From Rhizobium lusitanum (GTDB taxonomy: Bacteria > Pseudomonadota > Alphaproteobacteria > Rhizobiales > Rhizobiaceae), in NCBI RefSeq assembly GCF_014189535.1, contig NZ_CP050308.1:2269501-2333500 (forward strand): a stretch of 64,000 nucleotides of DNA. Direction: 5' to 3'. The notes under the pieces were generated by a model. That model was not told where the DNA came from and made no database searches. It saw nothing but the letters and a program-made list of their open reading frames with translations. The position numbers and the translations under genes were made by a program. Of the stretch, positions 9,209-19,393 are shown in pieces (position 1 is the first letter of the stretch; the number at the start of each line of letters is the position of its first letter).

Positions 9209-10085
9209 CGCGAAGCTCACCCACTTTCCCGAAGATCTGAGCCCGCCGCGCGAGCGCCCCTGGTTCTTCTCCATCCTCATCCATGTCGCGCTAATCGGTG
9301 CGTCGATCTTGATGCTTTATCCGCTGCTGTGGATGCTCTCCGGTTCGGTCAAGGATCAGAACGAGATCTTCGGAACGGCATCGCTGATCCCCTCGCATTT
9401 CGACTTCAGCTCGTTTCCGCGCGGCTGGTTCGGCGGACAGGTGAACTTCGGCTCCTTCGTCTGGAACTCCGTCGTCATCGCCGTGCTCTCGGTCATCGGC
9501 AACGTCATATCCTGCTCGCTGGCGGCCTATGCCTTCGCGCGGCTGAATTTCTGGGGCAAGAGTTTCTGGTTCGCGCTGATGCTCGGCACGCTGATGCTGC
9601 CCTATCATGTGACGCTGATCCCGCAATATATCCTCTTCCTCAAGCTCGGCTGGGTGAAGACCATGTTGCCGCTCGTCGTTCCGAAATTCCTCGCGGTCGA
9701 CGCCTTCTTCATCTTCCTGATGGTGCAGTTCTTCCGCGGCATCCCGCGCGAACTGGACGAAGCGGCGATGATGGACGGGTGCAGCCCCTGGCGCATCTAC
9801 TGGCGCATCATGCTGCCGCTGTCGTTGCCGGTTCTCGCCACCGCCGCCATCTTCTCCTTCATCTGGACCTGGGACGACTTCTTCGGTCCGCTGATCTATC
9901 TCTCAGATATCAATACCTACACGGTGCAGCTCGGCCTGCGCTCCTTCGTGGACTCGACCGGAAGCTCCGACTGGAGCAGCCTGTTCGCCATGTCGAGCCT
10001 CTCGCTGATCCCCGTCTTCCTGATCTTCCTGTTCTTCCAGAGACTGCTGATCGATGGCATCGCCACGGCCGGTCTCAAACGCTGA
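9201..10085 (+). CDS. ABC sugar transporter, inner-membrane permease 2
   Basis: A 294-residue MalG/UgpE-type permease, the second half of the importer channel. It shows six predicted membrane segments and the EAA motif ELDEAAMMDGCSPWRIYWRI. The start ATG 9201 overlaps the end of permease 1, typical of obligate partner subunits. A strong hairpin (10097-10128) follows before the oxidoreductase genes and may separate transporter expression from enzyme expression. Confidence 0.9.
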   Translation: MTDAKLTHFPEDLSPPRERPWFFSILIHVALIGASILMLYPLLWMLSGSVKDQNEIFGTASLIPSHFDFSSFPRGWFGGQVNFGSFVWNSVVIAVLSVIGNVISCSLAAYAFARLNFWGKSFWFALMLGTLMLPYHVTLIPQYILFLKLGWVKTMLPLVVPKFLAVDAFFIFLMVQFFRGIPRELDEAAMMDGCSPWRIYWRIMLPLSLPVLATAAIFSFIWTWDDFFGPLIYLSDINTYTVQLGLRSFVDSTGSSDWSSLFAMSSLSLIPVFLIFLFFQRLLIDGIATAGLKR

Positions 10086-10096
10086 AAACGAAAACG

Positions 10097-10128
10097 CGAT
10101 CCCAAAAGCCGCGGAGCAATTGGGATCG
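10097..10128 (+). other. Intercistronic hairpin
   Basis: Perfect 9-bp arms CGATCCCAA and TTGGGATCG with a 14-base loop, in the 73-bp gap between permease 2 and the next oxidoreductase. No T-run follows, so it is more likely an mRNA-stability or processing structure than a terminator. Confidence 0.55.
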
Positions 10129-10158
10129 TATCGCCAAATCCACTGAAAGGAATATCGC

Positions 10159-11184
10159 ATGAGCGCCCTGCGCTTTGCCGCCATCGGTATCAACCACGAT
10201 CACATCTACGGCCAGGTCAACGTCATGCTCCGGGCAGGCGCGGAACTGGTCGCCTTCCACGCCATCGAGGACGACCTTGCGGCCGTCTTCGCGGAGCGCT
10301 TTCCGCAGGCAAAGCGCGTTGCCGACAAGAGAGAGATCCTCGAAGATCGTTCCATCGCGCTGATCCTCAGCGCCGCAATCTCCAGCGAACGGGCCGGCCT
10401 TGCGATCGAGGCCATGCGCCACGGCAAGGACGTGATGCTCGACAAGCCGGGCATGGTGACGCTGGATCAGCTCGCCGAGGTCCGCCGGGTGCAGGCCGAG
10501 ACCAAGCGCATCGTCTCCATTCTCTATTCCGAGCATTTCGAGACAGCCTCCACAGTCAAGGCCGGCGAGCTGGTGCAGGCCGGCGCCATCGGCAAGGTCA
10601 TCCACACCACGGGCCTTGGCCCCCACCGGCTGCGCAAGCCGACCCGGCCGGAGTGGTTCTTCGACCGCAAGCGCTATGGCGGCATCATTGCCGACATCGC
10701 CTCGCATCAATGCGAACAGTTCCTGTTCTTCGCCGGCTCGCTCGAAGCCGAGATCCTGTCGGCAACCGTTTCCAACCGCGCCAATCCCGAGACACCGGGC
10801 CTGCAGGACTATGGCGATTTCCATGTGAGAACGCCCGATGTCACCGGCTATGTCCGCGTCGACTGGTTCACGCCCGACGGTCTCTCGACCTGGGGCGATG
10901 GCCGCCTGTTCATCGTCGGCACCGAAGGCACGATCGAACTGCGCAAATATCTCGACGTTGCCGGCCGTCCCGGCGCGGACCATCTCTTCCTCACCGATCG
11001 CAAGGGCATGCAGCATATCGATTGCAGCGAGGTCGAGCTGCCCTTTGGCCGGCAACTGGCCGCCGATATTCGCGACCGCACCGAAACCGCGATGGGGCAG
11101 GAACATTGCTTCAAGGCCATGGAGCTGGCGCTGAAGGCGCAGGCTCTGGCCGAAGCGACATCGCTCAACAGCTTGCAGAGGTAA
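10159..11184 (+). CDS. Gfo/Idh/MocA family oxidoreductase
   Basis: A 341-residue oxidoreductase. The usual nucleotide-binding start is replaced by AAIGINHDHIYGQ, a histidine-rich variant. The family lysine is in DVMLDKPGMVTL, with D in place of the usual E. The second domain includes RPEWFFDRKRYGGIIADIASHQCEQ, where a histidine at the active-site end is plausible. AAAGGA precedes ATG 10159. It lies in the rightward transporter operon and probably acts on the imported sugar or a keto intermediate. The variant coenzyme loop could indicate altered cofactor handling. Confidence 0.82.
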   Translation: MSALRFAAIGINHDHIYGQVNVMLRAGAELVAFHAIEDDLAAVFAERFPQAKRVADKREILEDRSIALILSAAISSERAGLAIEAMRHGKDVMLDKPGMVTLDQLAEVRRVQAETKRIVSILYSEHFETASTVKAGELVQAGAIGKVIHTTGLGPHRLRKPTRPEWFFDRKRYGGIIADIASHQCEQFLFFAGSLEAEILSATVSNRANPETPGLQDYGDFHVRTPDVTGYVRVDWFTPDGLSTWGDGRLFIVGTEGTIELRKYLDVAGRPGADHLFLTDRKGMQHIDCSEVELPFGRQLAADIRDRTETAMGQEHCFKAMELALKAQALAEATSLNSLQR

Positions 11185-11191
11185 TCTGGAC

Positions 11192-12262
11192 ATGTCCGAC
11201 ATCAAGAAAGTCGCGGTCATCGGTCTCGGCATCGGCCGCTCCCATATTGTCGAGGGCTATCTGCCGCATTCCGATCGCTTCGAGGTCGCCGTGCTCTGCG
11301 ATCTCAACGAGGAACGCCTGAACGCTGTCGGCGACGAATTCGGCATCACCAGACGCCTCAAGGATTTCGTCGAAGTGCTGAACATGCCGGATATCGACAT
11401 CATCGATATCTGCACGCCGCCCGGCTCGCATTTCGAAATGATCCTGCAGGCGCTCGCCGCCGGCAAGAGTGTCGTCTGCGAAAAGCCGCTGGTCGGCTCG
11501 CTTGCCGATATCGACGCCGTGATCGCGGCGGAAAAGACAGCCAAGGGCCGGCTGATGCCGATCTTCCAGTACCGCTACGGCGACGGCATCCAGAAGGCCA
11601 AGCGCATCATCGAGGCCGGTATTGCCGGCAAAGCCTACGTCGCCACCTCGGAAACCCATTGGGTGCGCGGCGCCGACTATTATGCCGTCCCCTGGCGCGG
11701 CAAATGGGCGACGGAGCTCGGCGGCGTGCTGATGACGCATTCGATCCACCTGCACGACATGCTGACCTTCCTTATGGGACCGATCGCCGGGCTCTTCGGC
11801 CGTGTCGCCACCCGCGTCAACGATATCGAGGTGGAAGATTGTGCCAGCGCCAGCCTGCTGATGGAGAATGGCGCGCTTGCGACGATCAGCGCCACGCTCG
11901 GCTCGCAGGAGCAGATCAGCCGCCTGCGCCTCTGCTTCGAAAACGTATTGATCGAGAGCAATCACGAGCCCTATAGCCCCGGCCAGGATCCGTGGAAAAT
12001 CGTCCCCGCCAATGACGAGATTGCAGAGAAGATCGACGCGCTGCTTGCCGACTGGACGCCTGTCCCGATCCGCTTCAACACGCAGATGAAGCTGTTTCAT
12101 GAGGCCTTGGTCTCCGGCGGGCCGCTGCCGGTGACCACCGTCGACGCGCGTCAGGCGCTGGAGCTGGTGACCGCCTTCTACGAATCGTCGGAAACCCGCA
12201 CCGAAGTCCGTTTTCCGGTCGGTCCGGAAAGCACCAAATACAAGAGCTGGAGGCCGGCATGA
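11192..12262 (+). CDS. Gfo/Idh/MocA family oxidoreductase
   Basis: A 356-residue oxidoreductase with a canonical Rossmann start VAVIGLGIGRSH, the EKP motif in SVVCEKPLVGS and a C-terminal domain with ETHWVRGADYY and THSIHLHD. It follows the previous oxidoreductase by seven bases, so the two are likely co-translated and could form consecutive or mixed-subunit activities. It is the fourth member of this family in an 11-kb cluster. Substrate unknown. Confidence 0.87.
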   Translation: MSDIKKVAVIGLGIGRSHIVEGYLPHSDRFEVAVLCDLNEERLNAVGDEFGITRRLKDFVEVLNMPDIDIIDICTPPGSHFEMILQALAAGKSVVCEKPLVGSLADIDAVIAAEKTAKGRLMPIFQYRYGDGIQKAKRIIEAGIAGKAYVATSETHWVRGADYYAVPWRGKWATELGGVLMTHSIHLHDMLTFLMGPIAGLFGRVATRVNDIEVEDCASASLLMENGALATISATLGSQEQISRLRLCFENVLIESNHEPYSPGQDPWKIVPANDEIAEKIDALLADWTPVPIRFNTQMKLFHEALVSGGPLPVTTVDARQALELVTAFYESSETRTEVRFPVGPESTKYKSWRPA

Positions 12263-12306
12263 ACGTTGCCGCGCGAGCCATCAGGACGAACAAGGAGGAT
12301 GCGCCC

Positions 12307-13386
<1,080 letters not shown>

Positions 13387-13449
13387 AAAGGCTGCTGACG
13401 CAGGTGGGGCCTGTCTCGCCCCTGGTGGGCGAGAACGCAGAAGCTGAGG

Positions 13450-13489
13450 ATTAGGCGAGGGTTCGTCCCTCGTCTAATTCTTGGTTTTT
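13450..13489. terminator. Rho-independent terminator between convergent operons
   Basis: A 12-bp stem, ATTAGGCGAGGG pairing with CCCTCGTCTAAT (one G-U), has a 5-base loop and is followed by a T-rich run. It sits downstream of the rightward ATPase gene and before the end of the converging GH2 gene, so it ends the transporter operon. Confidence 0.65.
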
Positions 13490-13593
13490 ACCAGAGCATG
13501 GGTAGGCAGGGACGCATTTAGTTTCCGGCCTACCAGCGCAAGAAACGGACCTCCCTTCTTGCAATTTTAATGGCTTGGAATTTTCCGCGACCA

Positions 13594-16065
13594 TTAAACT
13601 TCGATTATTTTCCGGCTACCGACGGCTTTGATCTGGCCTGTCGGAACCGTTTCGACCGCAATTCCGGCTCTCGACTGAAGCCGCAGCCGCCGTGTCACGC
13701 CCGGTGCCAGATGGAACCAGTCATCCTCCACCCGATAGGCTTCGAAATCGACCTGGACCGACTGCGCCAAGCGATCGCTACGCAGATCGAGGAACCAGTC
13801 GCCATCCTGCTGTGAAACGGATGTCGCGATTTCCGCCGCGTGGAAGGCTTTCGTCCTGCCTAAAGGAAAATGGAAAGCCTCGGTAATCAACGCACCCGTA
13901 TCGCGAGCCGTAAGCTGTGCCACCGTGACATCATGCGAGGGCGGGCCGAAGCGGAAGGCATAGGTGGTATCGAAGAAGGCGCCGAAGAGGTCGGTGCAGG
14001 CGATCTTCTCCTTGGTTCGCGCTTCGATCGTCAACTCTCGCCTTCCACCCACGACCCTCTGCCGTCCGTCGCGCAGGCAGGAAACTTCAAGATCGAGCTC
14101 AAGCGCCAGATCGCTCTCGTTGATCACATGCACATCCAGCCCGTTGGTGCCTTCGTCGGTAAGCAGCACCTGCACCGGCCGGAAAGCGCGGCGCAGCGCA
14201 TACCATACGGGCTTCGGCTCGCCGGTCGAATCGATCACGCCCCAGCCGGGGCCGGGGAGCAGGTCCTGCAGCGTCCAGACCAGCGCGCCGTTGCAGCCCG
14301 AACCCTGCCGGCGCCATTCGGCAAAGGTCTCTTCCGCGACCTCGCCGGTGACAGCCCGCGAGAGGGCAAGATAAAGGTCAGGGTCCTCCCGCCGCAGCCG
14401 ATCCGGCTCGAAACCGTAGAGCTCTCTAAGATAATGATCCCGCACATCCTCGAAATCCCAGGAGGCGCCGCGATCGCGCGGCACGCGCTCCTTCCATAGC
14501 GGACTATGGACTGGAGGGACCGGCAGATGCCGCGACAGCGTCCGGGCCTGCGGCACATGCGCGAAAGCCAGGCTTTCCGCTGCGAAACGGACATCGGCGC
14601 GACGCGCATCGTCGAGCGGCCGCATATAGGCCCCGACGCCGTAATAATGCGTCACCCCTTCATTCGCGGAAAACGGTATGGCGCCGCCGGAGGGAGAGTT
14701 GACGACATAGGGCACGTCGGGCCGCAGAGACTGCACGACCGTTGGAATGATCTCCTCCACGATGGGACTTGCCCAAAAGCGCTCCGGCAGACCAAGCATC
14801 GCCGCCTGCTGATGCATTTCGCTACCGCCGCAAAGCACAGCGAGCGAAGGCGACAGCCTCGTGCCGGAGAGAAACTGCGAGACTTCCGCCTCGACATGGG
14901 CGTTAAAACCCTTGTCACCCTTCGGATAGTCGAAGTTGGCGAACATGAAATCTTGCCAGACCAGCAGGCCTAGCTCGTCGCAGAGCTTGAAGAACTCCGG
15001 CGTCTCATAGGCCATGGTGCCGCCGATGCGGATCATGTTCATGCCGGCCTCCGTCGCCAGCCGCAGCCAGGGTTCGTAATCCTCTCGACCACCGGGCAAC
15101 CGCACGATATCCGCCGTGGTCCAGACCGCGCCACGGCAGAAGATGCGCTCGCCATTGACGATCAGGCCGAAATCCCGGCCATCCACGCCGCGATCGACAG
15201 CCAGCCGGCGAAAACCGGTGCGCCCAAGCGGATGCTCGAGGCCATCGATCACCAGCGTAACGTCATGGAGATGCGGTGTGCCATGCGTGTGTGGCCACCA
15301 TGGCGTCACGCCGGGGATCTTCAGGATCGCCGTGCAGCGGCCGTGACTATCCCGCTCGAAAGCCTGTTCGACCTCGCCGCAGCGAAGCATGACCTCGCTG
15401 ACATGCCCCTCGATCGACAGAGAGGCATAGAGCCGGCCCTCGCCGTCCTCCAGCAGGTCTGGACGCAGCGAAAGGTCGCGAATGATCGGCTTGTGCGGAC
15501 GCAGCAGCGAAACTGGCCGCCACGGACCCACCGCATGGATTTCCGGGCACCAGCCGGGCATATGGCCAAGCAGCGTCGTGCGCACCAGCCGCAAGCCCTG
15601 CGGCGTGATCATCTGCGGTCGCCAGCGGGCGCGCGGGCCGGGCTCAGTAAGGCGCGGTTCCAGCGCGCGGAAACATAGAGCCAGCTCATCGCCGCCCTGC
15701 AGGTGAACAGCGAGATCATGCGCTTCGAACATGCTCTCGGAGACCAGGATTTTCCGTCCGTTCAGGAAGACTTCGCAGAGCGTCGCCAATCCCTCGAGCC
15801 GCAGCACGGCATGGCCGGCCTCGGCATCGACCAATCGGCAGAGATACCAGGCGTCCCGGTCGTTCAGCGGGTGCGGATGTTCCCGGTCGAAAAGCCCGGC
15901 CTTTTCCAGTGCCTCGGCCACCGTGCCCGGTACCGGTGCCGGGATGAGACCGGCCGAAGACGACAGGTCCGAAGGCGAGGCGCAGGCGCCCGCATCCGTC
16001 AGAACCAGATTCCATCCTTCGCTCAGCAACGTCTTGCCGCTGATATCAGCCAAACGCCCGTGCAT
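13594..16065 (-). CDS. Glycoside hydrolase family 2 protein (beta-mannosidase-like)
   Basis: An 823-residue protein with GH2 architecture: N-terminal jelly-roll sugar-binding domain, immunoglobulin-like domains, a central barrel and a C-terminal beta domain. The probable acid/base is E416 in LCGGSEMHQQ, a variant of the usual GNNE. The probable nucleophile is E497 in FAAESLAFAHVP, in place of the usual SEFG. No signal peptide is evident, so it is likely cytoplasmic. It starts seven bases after the DUF1839 stop and is the last gene of the carrier-protein operon, an unusual partner for amino acid activation genes. Substrate specificity is uncertain because both active-site motifs are atypical. 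Confidence 0.82.
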   Translation of the reverse strand: MHGRLADISGKTLLSEGWNLVLTDAGACASPSDLSSSAGLIPAPVPGTVAEALEKAGLFDREHPHPLNDRDAWYLCRLVDAEAGHAVLRLEGLATLCEVFLNGRKILVSESMFEAHDLAVHLQGGDELALCFRALEPRLTEPGPRARWRPQMITPQGLRLVRTTLLGHMPGWCPEIHAVGPWRPVSLLRPHKPIIRDLSLRPDLLEDGEGRLYASLSIEGHVSEVMLRCGEVEQAFERDSHGRCTAILKIPGVTPWWPHTHGTPHLHDVTLVIDGLEHPLGRTGFRRLAVDRGVDGRDFGLIVNGERIFCRGAVWTTADIVRLPGGREDYEPWLRLATEAGMNMIRIGGTMAYETPEFFKLCDELGLLVWQDFMFANFDYPKGDKGFNAHVEAEVSQFLSGTRLSPSLAVLCGGSEMHQQAAMLGLPERFWASPIVEEIIPTVVQSLRPDVPYVVNSPSGGAIPFSANEGVTHYYGVGAYMRPLDDARRADVRFAAESLAFAHVPQARTLSRHLPVPPVHSPLWKERVPRDRGASWDFEDVRDHYLRELYGFEPDRLRREDPDLYLALSRAVTGEVAEETFAEWRRQGSGCNGALVWTLQDLLPGPGWGVIDSTGEPKPVWYALRRAFRPVQVLLTDEGTNGLDVHVINESDLALELDLEVSCLRDGRQRVVGGRRELTIEARTKEKIACTDLFGAFFDTTYAFRFGPPSHDVTVAQLTARDTGALITEAFHFPLGRTKAFHAAEIATSVSQQDGDWFLDLRSDRLAQSVQVDFEAYRVEDDWFHLAPGVTRRLRLQSRAGIAVETVPTGQIKAVGSRKIIEV

Positions 16066-16072
16066 TGGATCC

Positions 16073-17032
16073 CTAAAGCTTTTGTTCCAGCAGCCCCATC
16101 ATGGAATCCCATGCATCCGCCGCCGGATCAAGCGCCGTCTGCAACGGCTCGAATTTCTTGCGCGTGATGGCGCGGGCGAGCTGAAACTGCACGGATTTCG
16201 CCACTTCAGAAATCCGCCGTGCCTGCGCGGAAACCTCGGCAAAATCCGCCGACAGCCAATCGAGATGACTGCCCGCCAGCTCGAAATTGGCACCGAGCTG
16301 GCGCAGCGTGTTGAAGGCATATTTATGGAAGAAGCCGAAGGGTCGCTCGGCCAAAGCTTCCACCTGCGCCGGGAAAACCGCCGCGAAAGCGCGGATGGGA
16401 TTGGCGACAGGACGGCGGCGGAAATGGAAGACCAGGAGCTGTCTCGACGTCTGCCGGATAGCCGCCTCGCCGGGCTTGGTCTGCGGAAACTTCGCGAATT
16501 CCGTATAGGGCAGGAAGGGCAGGTCTTCGTCCGTCAGATGCAGCTGGAACAGCCCGTCGAAATCCTCGCCCGACAGCTGGAAGAAACCACCATTGTGGAA
16601 ATAATCCAGCTCGCGGCCCGCCAGATCCAGCCGGTTAATGGCGACCGTCGTCTTGCCATGCTCACGGCGATAACCGACGCCCTGCGTGTCGGGCATGTAG
16701 AAAGAATCCATCTCGACGAGGCAGAGCCGGCCGCGGTCGATCTGCTCGGGGACATGGCGCTCCACCTTGTCGTAGATCGCCAGTTCCGTGCAGCGGATGC
16801 CGTAGAGCGCCTCTAGATCCTCGAGCGGCGCCTTGAAGAAGGTGAACTGGTCGCCCTCGAAATCCTGACCCATGGTGAAGCCGAGCATGGCTTCCGGCGG
16901 CAGCTTAAGGCTCGACAGTACTTCGATCCAGAGATCAATATAGCAATTGGTTTCCGGCCACATGCGCTCGCTGTCGTGCAGCGCATGTGGTTTGTAGGCG
17001 GCAGGATCCAGGCCCGCAAAGATGGAAGCCAC
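16073..17032 (-). CDS. DUF1839 family protein
   Basis: A 319-residue protein of the DUF1839 family. The start is taken as GTG 17032, immediately after the ligase stop (TGATCGTG). A longer open frame back to 17182 would overlap the ligase and reads as shadow sequence. It contains WPETNCYIDLWIEVL near the N-terminus, MDSFYMPDTQGVGYRREHGKTT in the middle and YFHNGGFFQLSG after it; the pattern of H, Y, D and N residues suggests an enzyme. The family is known to sit next to amino acid:carrier-protein ligases in rhizobia, so it may transfer or modify the aminoacyl group. No biochemical function is established to my knowledge. Confidence 0.8.
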   Translation of the reverse strand: MASIFAGLDPAAYKPHALHDSERMWPETNCYIDLWIEVLSSLKLPPEAMLGFTMGQDFEGDQFTFFKAPLEDLEALYGIRCTELAIYDKVERHVPEQIDRGRLCLVEMDSFYMPDTQGVGYRREHGKTTVAINRLDLAGRELDYFHNGGFFQLSGEDFDGLFQLHLTDEDLPFLPYTEFAKFPQTKPGEAAIRQTSRQLLVFHFRRRPVANPIRAFAAVFPAQVEALAERPFGFFHKYAFNTLRQLGANFELAGSHLDWLSADFAEVSAQARRISEVAKSVQFQLARAITRKKFEPLQTALDPAADAWDSMMGLLEQKL

Positions 17033-17034
17033 GA

Positions 17035-17943
17035 TCAGCCCCACAGCGCCTTGCGCACGCTCTCTGGCCAATCCTTGGTATCGAGGCCGTGATGATGGAA
17101 CAGCGCCAGCGCGATGCGCTCCAGGCCGAAGCCGACGCAGGCCGTATGCGCCACGCTGCCATCCGCAAAACTCAGGCCCCATTTCGCGCCGAAGGCGTCC
17201 TGATGATAGTTGAAACTCATGCAGGCAGTCGGATTGGCGGACGATGTGATCGGGATCAGCAGCTCGAACTTCAGGTTCTGGTCGCGCTGGTTGTTGGCGA
17301 GCATCTTGCCGGCGCGGCCGAAGAACGGATCATTGGCGACATCGATGACGACGTCGAGGCCGACGGCCTTCATCATCTCGATACCACGATCCATCCAGCT
17401 CTGGCGGAAGTCGGTCACGTGCGTGTCAGTGCCCATGCAGACATATTCGCGCATACGGAACAGCTGCTGGCGGGCCGGATCCTTGGAGGGCTCATGGCGG
17501 AAGCAATAGGATTGCAGATCGAAGAGCGCGCCGCCTTCCGGCAATGCGCCACGCTTGGCGACCGTCGGGTAAAGCGGATAGCAGGCAGCCGGCGTCAGCA
17601 CGATATCGGTCGCTTGCTGTTCTTTCGTCCAGTCTTCGCCCACCTCCATGCATTTCAAGAGGCTCATATGGTCGAGTTCACTGCCACAGAAGCTGTGCAC
17701 AGTGCCGGCAAGCTGCGGAAAGCTCTTCATGTAGCCGCTGGTCTCGAAGAAGGCGCGGTTCATGCCCGGCGGAAAGCGGATGGCTTCAGCGCCATCGGCG
17801 CCGCCGAAACGGTCGATCAGCCGCTCGAAAGCGGCAATGACATCTTCGAACTGGCCGCTACGGCCATAAAGACCGTCAACGCCGGTGTCGATCAGAAGAC
17901 CGGATTCGAAAAGGCGGTCGAGAAACGATGTTTGCATATCCAT
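17035..17943 (-). CDS. Amino acid:[carrier protein] ligase (atypical seryl-tRNA synthetase homologue)
   Basis: A 302-residue class II synthetase core without a tRNA-binding arm. Zinc ligands are visible as C121 (ACYPLYP), E166 (RMREYV, within motif 2) and C269 ([11 protein letters not shown]). Motif 3 GFGLER lies at 271-276. Enzymes of this type, characterised from Bradyrhizobium and Agrobacterium, activate a small amino acid such as glycine or alanine with ATP and load it on the phosphopantetheine arm of a carrier protein instead of tRNA. The partner carrier protein lies two genes upstream in the same operon. Preferred amino acid is not readable here. Confidence 0.92.
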   Translation of the reverse strand: MDMQTSFLDRLFESGLLIDTGVDGLYGRSGQFEDVIAAFERLIDRFGGADGAEAIRFPPGMNRAFFETSGYMKSFPQLAGTVHSFCGSELDHMSLLKCMEVGEDWTKEQQATDIVLTPAACYPLYPTVAKRGALPEGGALFDLQSYCFRHEPSKDPARQQLFRMREYVCMGTDTHVTDFRQSWMDRGIEMMKAVGLDVVIDVANDPFFGRAGKMLANNQRDQNLKFELLIPITSSANPTACMSFNYHQDAFGAKWGLSFADGSVAHTACVGFGLERIALALFHHHGLDTKDWPESVRKALWG

Positions 17944-17948
17944 GACGA

Positions 17949-19142
17949 TTACCCCAACAGGCTGGTATCTTGTTTATGAACGAGCAGCATGGTCGACGTA
18001 TTGCCGAGAATGCGGTCGTTCGAGATCATCAATTGAGCGGAATGGGCGTCGCGCAGATGGCGTCCGAGACTATAAGGCGTGCCGTTCTTGTAGCCCATGA
18101 TGCCGCAGATCAGCATGGCGTGGTTGATGATCGGCAGGATCATCTCCGACGACGCGATCTTGACGTTGTTCATGGCAACGGCAAAGGCCATGGAGGAGAG
18201 ACGATCAGCATCGACCTTCGCCTCTTCATAGGTTTTCAGCCCGGCGACGACGTTGGATTTCACCATTTGCAGCAGGCCGGAGACCTCCGCCAGCCGCAAC
18301 GCGCCGGGCGGTTGAGTGCCCGGCGATTTGCGGGCGGCGGCGCGCACGAAAGCCTGGGCGCGGGCGACGGCATCGGCGGCGATGCCATACCAGACGCCGC
18401 TCCAGAGCAGATGCGAGCTTGCCAGCATCGACTGCGCGGCAATCTCGGCAAAGGGCTTCGGCAGGATCTGCACGGCAGGCGCTTCGCCCTTGAAGAGGAA
18501 GCCGTCGGAACAGGTGCCGCGCATGCCGAGCGTGTTCCACTCGACGGTGCGTTCAAGCGTGTATTGACCCCTCAGAAAAACGGTCAGTACCTGATCGGAC
18601 GAGGCCGCTTCGGCATGGCTGCGCGAGGTAATCAGGATCGCATCGGCATGGGCGCCATAAGAGATGACGGTCGCGTCCTTCTCCAGAAAACAGCTGTCGC
18701 CCTCGACCTTGATGGCGCAGATGCTGTTGCGCAGATTGCCGCCGATCCCGCCTTCCGTCGTCGCCGAGGCCAGCAGAAGCTGTTCCCCCGCGATGCGGCG
18801 CATGAAATCGCGGTGCCAGTCGCTGCCGGCGCCGTGTTCGACCAGGCTCGACAGCTTGATCTGATGCATGGCGAACACCATGGCGCTGGCGGCACAGGTC
18901 TGCCCGAGGATGGAGCAAAGCTCGGCGATCTCGGTGATCGAGGCGCCCTCGCCGCCAAGTTCTTCGGAGATCTGGACCGACAACAGCTTCTCGGCCCGCA
19001 TCGCTTCGACTGCCTCTTGTGGGAAGCGGCCCTCGAGGTCGACAGCATCGGCATGCGTGCCTGCGATCGCCGCCACGCGGGCAGCCCGCACGGCCATCTT
19101 GTCGCCGGCCCCAGCATCAACCAAAGCGACCGCCACGTTCAT
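17949..19142 (-). CDS. Acyl-CoA dehydrogenase-like flavoprotein
   Basis: A 397-residue acyl-CoA dehydrogenase-fold protein, expected to bind [18 protein letters not shown] corresponds to the flavin-proximal strand, and [26 protein letters not shown] to the conserved C-terminal helix region. The usual catalytic glutamate (YEGT) is replaced: here the segment reads [11 protein letters not shown]. The base may be elsewhere, as in isovaleryl-CoA dehydrogenase, or the chemistry may differ. The start overlaps the carrier-protein stop by one base (TGATG), so it may act on the carrier-bound aminoacyl thioester, as proline-carrier desaturases do in pyrrole formation. That role is inference. Confidence 0.85.
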   Translation of the reverse strand: MNVAVALVDAGAGDKMAVRAARVAAIAGTHADAVDLEGRFPQEAVEAMRAEKLLSVQISEELGGEGASITEIAELCSILGQTCAASAMVFAMHQIKLSSLVEHGAGSDWHRDFMRRIAGEQLLLASATTEGGIGGNLRNSICAIKVEGDSCFLEKDATVISYGAHADAILITSRSHAEAASSDQVLTVFLRGQYTLERTVEWNTLGMRGTCSDGFLFKGEAPAVQILPKPFAEIAAQSMLASSHLLWSGVWYGIAADAVARAQAFVRAAARKSPGTQPPGALRLAEVSGLLQMVKSNVVAGLKTYEEAKVDADRLSSMAFAVAMNNVKIASSEMILPIINHAMLICGIMGYKNGTPYSLGRHLRDAHSAQLMISNDRILGNTSTMLLVHKQDTSLLG

Positions 19143-19393
19143 CAGGCGACCTTTCGGCTGTCCAGGATCATGCCGACCGTCTTTTCGATGGCAATGATGC
19201 TGGCAAAGGATTTGCGGTTGAGCAGATTGTCGGGAAATTCGATGTCGAAGGCGTCTTCGATGCCGAGCATCAACTGCACCGACGCAAAGGAAGACAGCCC
19301 CGCCGCATAGAGATCGGCATCGTCGGCAACCTGGTCCAGCGTAACGGGAAGCGCGCCAAACTTGGCCAGCAAATCGCGAATCGTCTCATTCAT
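19142..19393 (-). CDS. Dedicated aminoacyl carrier protein
   Basis: An 83-residue acidic carrier protein with a four-helix profile. The phosphopantetheine serine is expected at S35 in AAGLSSFASVQLM, where the usual D-S-L reads S-S-F. The start ATG 19393 is supported by GGAGGGA upstream; an open frame reaches 19435 but has no ribosome site. It is the first gene of the operon with the acyl-CoA dehydrogenase-like protein, aminoacyl ligase, DUF1839 and GH2 genes. It probably receives a small amino acid from the ligase. It needs a phosphopantetheinyl transferase, which is not encoded nearby. Confidence 0.88.
   Translation of the reverse strand: MNETIRDLLAKFGALPVTLDQVADDADLYAAGLSSFASVQLMLGIEDAFDIEFPDNLLNRKSFASIIAIEKTVGMILDSRKVA

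Noticed and set aside
17033..17182. Longer N-terminus for the DUF1839 protein
   Set aside because: It would overlap the ligase gene by 150 bp with arginine-rich shadow sequence; GTG 17032 right after the ligase stop fits better.
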